A stretch of DNA of 6,716 nucleotides from an uncultured Nostocoides sp. GTDB taxonomy: Bacteria; Actinomycetota; Actinomycetes; Actinomycetales; Dermatophilaceae. The DNA lies in assembly GCA_936931335.1 (NCBI GenBank), contig CAKZIH010000110.1:1-6716 (forward strand), written 5' to 3'. Position numbers and translations under genes: made by a program. This document shows positions 4,348 to 6,716 of the stretch, piece by piece (within the stretch, counting starts at the first letter, position 1; the number at the start of each line of letters is the position of its first letter). The notes under the pieces were generated by a model, which ran no database searches, was not told where the DNA came from, and worked only from the letters and a program-made list of their open reading frames with translations.

Positions 4348-6477
4348 CTATCCCGCCATGGCGAGCGCGAGCGGCAGCACCCCGGGCGCACCGGCCTGCC
4401 GCAGAACCCGAGCGGCGGCCGTCATCGTCCAGCGAGAATCGACCAGGTCGTCCACGAGGAGCAGGGGACCCGGTGCCTGTGCGACCGCCTCGGCGACCTG
4501 CGGGGGTACGGCAAAGGCCTCGTGCACCGCCGCCAGACGAAAGGCGCTATTGCCACCGGACTCACCTCGCGGCCCCGCCCCGGTCAACTCCAACATGCCG
4601 AGATCCCGCAACCGGCCAATCTCGGCCAGCCCGGACACCAGGGAGGAGATCAGCACCGGATGCCGCCGAGACGGTATGCCGATCACCCCCACCGGCCGGG
4701 TCTGCCAGTTCCAGCCGGCCAGCACCGCCACGAGCGCCCGCACCAGTTCCGGCGGCGCCGGCTGATCCTCGCGCAACACCGCGCGCAGCCGCCCGCCCCA
4801 GCCCAGATCGCTGAGCCGGGCTAGCGCCCGCCCGGGCTCGGACTGCTCGTCGGCGGCGATCCGACCCTTGAGGTTCACGCCGAGCCGGTCCATCCCGGTC
4901 GGCCACTGCGAGCGGGGTTCGATGACCACCCCCACCCGATCCAACTGCTCCTTGGCGGCACCCACCACCCGGTCGGGGATCTCCACCGGGAACCACACCC
5001 CGGCGCAGTTGTCGCAGCGCCCACAGTCGGTGGCCGAGGGATCGTCGAGGACCTCCTGCAGGAAGGCCATCCGGCACTCGCTGCTCGCCTCATACCGGAT
5101 CATCTGCTCCTGCTCGGTGCGCCGCTGCGCGGCGACCCAGTCATAGCGCTGCGCGTCATAGGTCCACGGCATACCGGTGGCGGCCCACCCGCCGCTGACC
5201 CGCCGCACCGCGCCATCGACGTCCAGCACCTTGAGTAGCAGTTCGAGCCGGGTGCGCCGCACGTCGACGATCGTTTCCAGCGCCGCGGTCGACAAGGGAC
5301 GGCCCGCCTCGGCCAACACGGTGAGCACCGCTTCGGCCTGTTCCTGGCGCGGCATGGACACCGAGGCGAAGTAGCTCCAGATGTCCCGGTCCTCCGGGCC
5401 GGGCAGCAGCAGCACATCCGCGCGCTCCGTGGCGCGCCCGGCACGGCCGACCTGCTGGTAATACGCCACCGGCGACGACGGCGCCCCGAGGTGCACGACG
5501 AACCCGAGATCGGGTTTGTCGAACCCCATACCCAGGGCAGAGGTCGCCACCAAGGCCTTGACCTCGTTCTCGCGCAGGGCGCGCTCTAAGCCCTCGCGGT
5601 CGGCCGGGTCGGTGCGCCCGGTGTAGGCCGCCACCCGGTGTCCGGCCTGCGCCAATGCCGCGGCCACATCCTCCGCACCGGCCACCGTCAGCGCATAGAT
5701 GATCCCGCTGCCCGGCAGGGACTCCAGGTGGGCCAGCAGCCAGGCCAGCCGCTGCTCGGGGGCCAGGGAGCGCAGCACCCCCAGCCGCAGGGAGTCTCGG
5801 GCCAACCCACCGCGGATCGTGGCCACCTCGTGGCCACCGATCTCCAATTGAGCCGCGACATCGGAGACCACCCGAGCATTCGCGGTGGCCGTAGTGGCCA
5901 GCACCGGAGTGTCCGTCGGCAGGGTCGCCAGGATGTCCTGGATGCGCCGGTAGTCCGGCCGGAAGTCGTGCCCCCAGTCGCTGATGCAGTGCGCCTCGTC
6001 GACCACGAGCAGGCCACAACTGCGCGCCAGCCGGGGCAGCTGCTCCTCCCGGAAGCCGGGATTGTTGAGCCGCTCCGGGGAGACCAGCAGGACATCCACC
6101 GCATCCTGCGCGAGCGCGGCGTTGACCTCCTCCCACTCGGTGGCATTGGCGGAGTTGATGGTTACCGCCCGGATTCCGGCGCGCGCAGCGGCAGCCACCT
6201 GGTCGCGCATCAGGGCCAGCAGGGGGGACACGATGACCGTGGGCCCGGCCCCCTGCGCCCGGCGCAGCGCCGTCGCCACGAAATAGACCGCGGACTTGCC
6301 CCACCCGGTGCGCTGGACCACCAGCACCCGGCCCCGCCGCGCGACCAGTGCGTCGATCGCCTCGAACTGCCCCTCGCGGAAGTGCGCCTGCGGGCTGCCC
6401 ACCAACCGCTGCAGAGCCGCCGCGGCTTGGTCCGCGAGATCCGGGGAATCGGGTGCAGCGTCCGTGCCGATGTCCAT
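4348..6477 (-). CDS. rqlH: RqlH-type RecQ-like 3'-5' DNA helicase with ComF/PRTase-like C-terminal domain
   Basis: An ATP-dependent superfamily 2 helicase, 709 residues. The RecQ ATPase core runs about 20-350: motif 0 FREGQFEAI (33-41), Walker A QRTGWGKS (55-62), DEAH (160-163), aromatic loop ISDWGHDFRPDY (165-176), motif III ATTATA (194-199), motif V ATSALGMGFD (311-320), motif VI QQVGRAGR (341-348). A linker follows, then a tetracysteine zinc module (Cys468, Cys485, Cys488, Cys491; CGRCDNC). HRDC is absent. Residues from about 578 instead resemble ComF phosphoribosyltransferases, with VGVIGIPSRRHP (596-607) and the PRPP-type motif LLLVDDLVDSRWT (672-684). This is the architecture described for Mycobacterium smegmatis RqlH, whose motor translocates 3'-5'. 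Here the PRPP loop lacks its usual glycine (Arg682). ATG 6477 is the first start available and lies six bases after a -10 element. The stop is 59 bases before znuA, same strand; no terminator is evident between them. Confidence 0.93.
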   Translation of the reverse strand: MDIGTDAAPDSPDLADQAAAALQRLVGSPQAHFREGQFEAIDALVARRGRVLVVQRTGWGKSAVYFVATALRRAQGAGPTVIVSPLLALMRDQVAAAARAGIRAVTINSANATEWEEVNAALAQDAVDVLLVSPERLNNPGFREEQLPRLARSCGLLVVDEAHCISDWGHDFRPDYRRIQDILATLPTDTPVLATTATANARVVSDVAAQLEIGGHEVATIRGGLARDSLRLGVLRSLAPEQRLAWLLAHLESLPGSGIIYALTVAGAEDVAAALAQAGHRVAAYTGRTDPADREGLERALRENEVKALVATSALGMGFDKPDLGFVVHLGAPSSPVAYYQQVGRAGRATERADVLLLPGPEDRDIWSYFASVSMPRQEQAEAVLTVLAEAGRPLSTAALETIVDVRRTRLELLLKVLDVDGAVRRVSGGWAATGMPWTYDAQRYDWVAAQRRTEQEQMIRYEASSECRMAFLQEVLDDPSATDCGRCDNCAGVWFPVEIPDRVVGAAKEQLDRVGVVIEPRSQWPTGMDRLGVNLKGRIAADEQSEPGRALARLSDLGWGGRLRAVLREDQPAPPELVRALVAVLAGWNWQTRPVGVIGIPSRRHPVLISSLVSGLAEIGRLRDLGMLELTGAGPRGESGGNSAFRLAAVHEAFAVPPQVAEAVAQAPGPLLLVDDLVDSRWTMTAAARVLRQAGAPGVLPLALAMAG

Positions 6478-6506
6478 GCCCCGACCGTATGCGGTGCCAC
6501 CGACAC
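6478..6506 (-). promoter_or_regulatory. recA-NDp/PafBC-type DNA-damage promoter of rqlH, leaderless
   Basis: Minus strand: TGTCGGTG (6505-6498), eight bases, TACGGT (6489-6484), six bases, then the rqlH ATG. The known LexA-independent mycobacterial damage promoter (recA-NDp, controlled by PafBC) is TTGTCRGTG-N8-TAnnnT. This site matches at eight of nine positions of the first element with exact spacing and a TAnnnT -10. With the last T at -7, transcription would begin on the A of the ATG. No Shine-Dalgarno is present, fitting a leaderless message. Regulation by PafBC is inferred from the match. Confidence 0.75.
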
Positions 6507-6582
6507 CCCAAACCGGCTATCCACAGGCCGGCCCAAAGGTGGGGCGAGCACTCGACATACGGGCTGGGGGCTCGTGACCAAC

Positions 6583-6588
6583 TACCCT
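6583..6588 (+). promoter_or_regulatory. Possible -10 element for miaB
   Basis: TACCCT fits the actinobacterial TAnnnT -10 pattern and would place the transcription start near 6595, four bases before the miaB ATG. No convincing -35 hexamer lies 16-19 bp upstream, so the call rests on the -10 and its distance to the start codon only. Confidence 0.3.
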
Positions 6589-6598
6589 GGACGGTGCG

Positions 6599-6716
6599 AT
6601 GAAGGTCTACGACGTGCGCACTCACGGGTGCCAGATGAATGTCCACGATTCCGAGCGCCTGTCCGGCTTGCTGGAGACGGCGGGCTATGTCGACATCGAG
6701 AGCCTCCCGCCGCAGC
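6599..6716 (+). CDS. miaB: MiaB, tRNA-2-methylthio-N6-dimethylallyladenosine synthase, N-terminal fragment
   Basis: A radical-SAM methylthiotransferase that converts i6A37 to ms2i6A37 in tRNAs reading UNN codons. Only the first 39 residues are present; the gene runs off the right edge. MKVYDVRTHGCQMNVHDSERL (with THGCQMN for the more common TYGCQMN) is the hallmark of the N-terminal methylthiotransferase domain. Cys11 is the first of its three cluster-binding cysteines. The radical-SAM CxxxCxxC and TRAM domains lie outside the window. The ATG at 6599 is the first ATG/GTG/TTG after an in-frame TGA at 6575-6577. No strong Shine-Dalgarno is seen and the leader may be only a few bases. miaB commonly lies downstream of recA-recX in actinobacteria, which supports the identification. 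Confidence 0.93.
   Translation, partial: MKVYDVRTHGCQMNVHDSERLSGLLETAGYVDIESLPPQ

Larger units (their letters stand above)
6478..6598. other. Divergent intergenic region between rqlH and miaB
   Basis: A 121-base gap holding the rqlH promoter on one side and a weak miaB promoter on the other. Its middle contains CTATCCACA (6517-6525), one mismatch from a DnaA box, flanked by a CCGGC/GCCGG inverted repeat (6513-6517 and 6527-6531). No small ORF or RNA gene was recognised. Confidence 0.6.

Noticed and set aside
3518..4765. Plus-strand open frame of 415 codons across znuA and the rqlH 3' end
   Set aside because: It runs antisense to two well-supported genes and straight through the Zur operator; composition is that of a high-GC shadow frame with no recognisable motif.
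5156..6646. Minus-strand 496-codon open frame overlapping rqlH
   Set aside because: It is an out-of-frame reading of rqlH (Gly/Arg/Ala-rich, no motifs), and the helicase motifs are all in the other frame.

Overview
The window is very GC-rich DNA with strong third-position G/C bias, GTG/TTG-type starts, TANNNT-like -10 elements close to start codons, and a recA-recX pair followed further on by miaB. Together these point to a high-GC Actinomycetota chromosome (Mycobacteriales, Propionibacteriales, Nakamurellales or relatives). I cannot name the genus. It looks like ordinary chromosome: no insertion sequence, phage gene, CRISPR array, tRNA or rRNA was seen, and nearly every base is coding.

Layout. 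(1) 2-960, plus strand: the C-terminal part of recA, then recX five bases later. (2) 1016-4288, minus strand: a compact zinc-uptake operon read right to left as znuA, znuC, znuB, zur. Each junction overlaps by one or four bases, and the operon is convergent with recX across a 55-base gap. (3) 4348-6477, minus strand: a 709-residue RecQ-like helicase of the RqlH type, with a tetracysteine zinc module and a C-terminal ComF/phosphoribosyltransferase-like domain in place of HRDC. (4) 6599 to the end, plus strand: the first 39 residues of miaB, divergent from rqlH across a 121-base intergenic region.

How the genes fit together. recA, recX and rqlH all belong to recombination or DNA repair. The promoter directly in front of rqlH matches the mycobacterial LexA-independent damage promoter (recA-NDp, PafBC type) closely: TGTCGGTG, eight bases, TACGGT, six bases, ATG. 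This predicts a DNA-damage-induced and probably leaderless rqlH. The zinc operon starts at a perfect 15+15 bp inverted repeat (4288-4323). Each arm is itself a near-palindromic 7-1-7 Zur-type box, and the two centres lie 21 bp apart. A TTGACA / GAGAAT promoter lies inside the repeat and the znuA ATG sits at its edge. The last gene of the operon is the Zur repressor, so zinc should switch off both transporter and repressor. All three transporter proteins carry His-rich segments. The most unusual is a roughly 65-residue, 17-histidine tail on the ZnuB permease.

The most interesting points are the RqlH damage-type promoter, the paired Zur operator fused to a leaderless promoter, the His-rich ZnuB tail, and the altered PRPP loop in the RqlH C-terminal domain. 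I do not see an entirely unknown system here.
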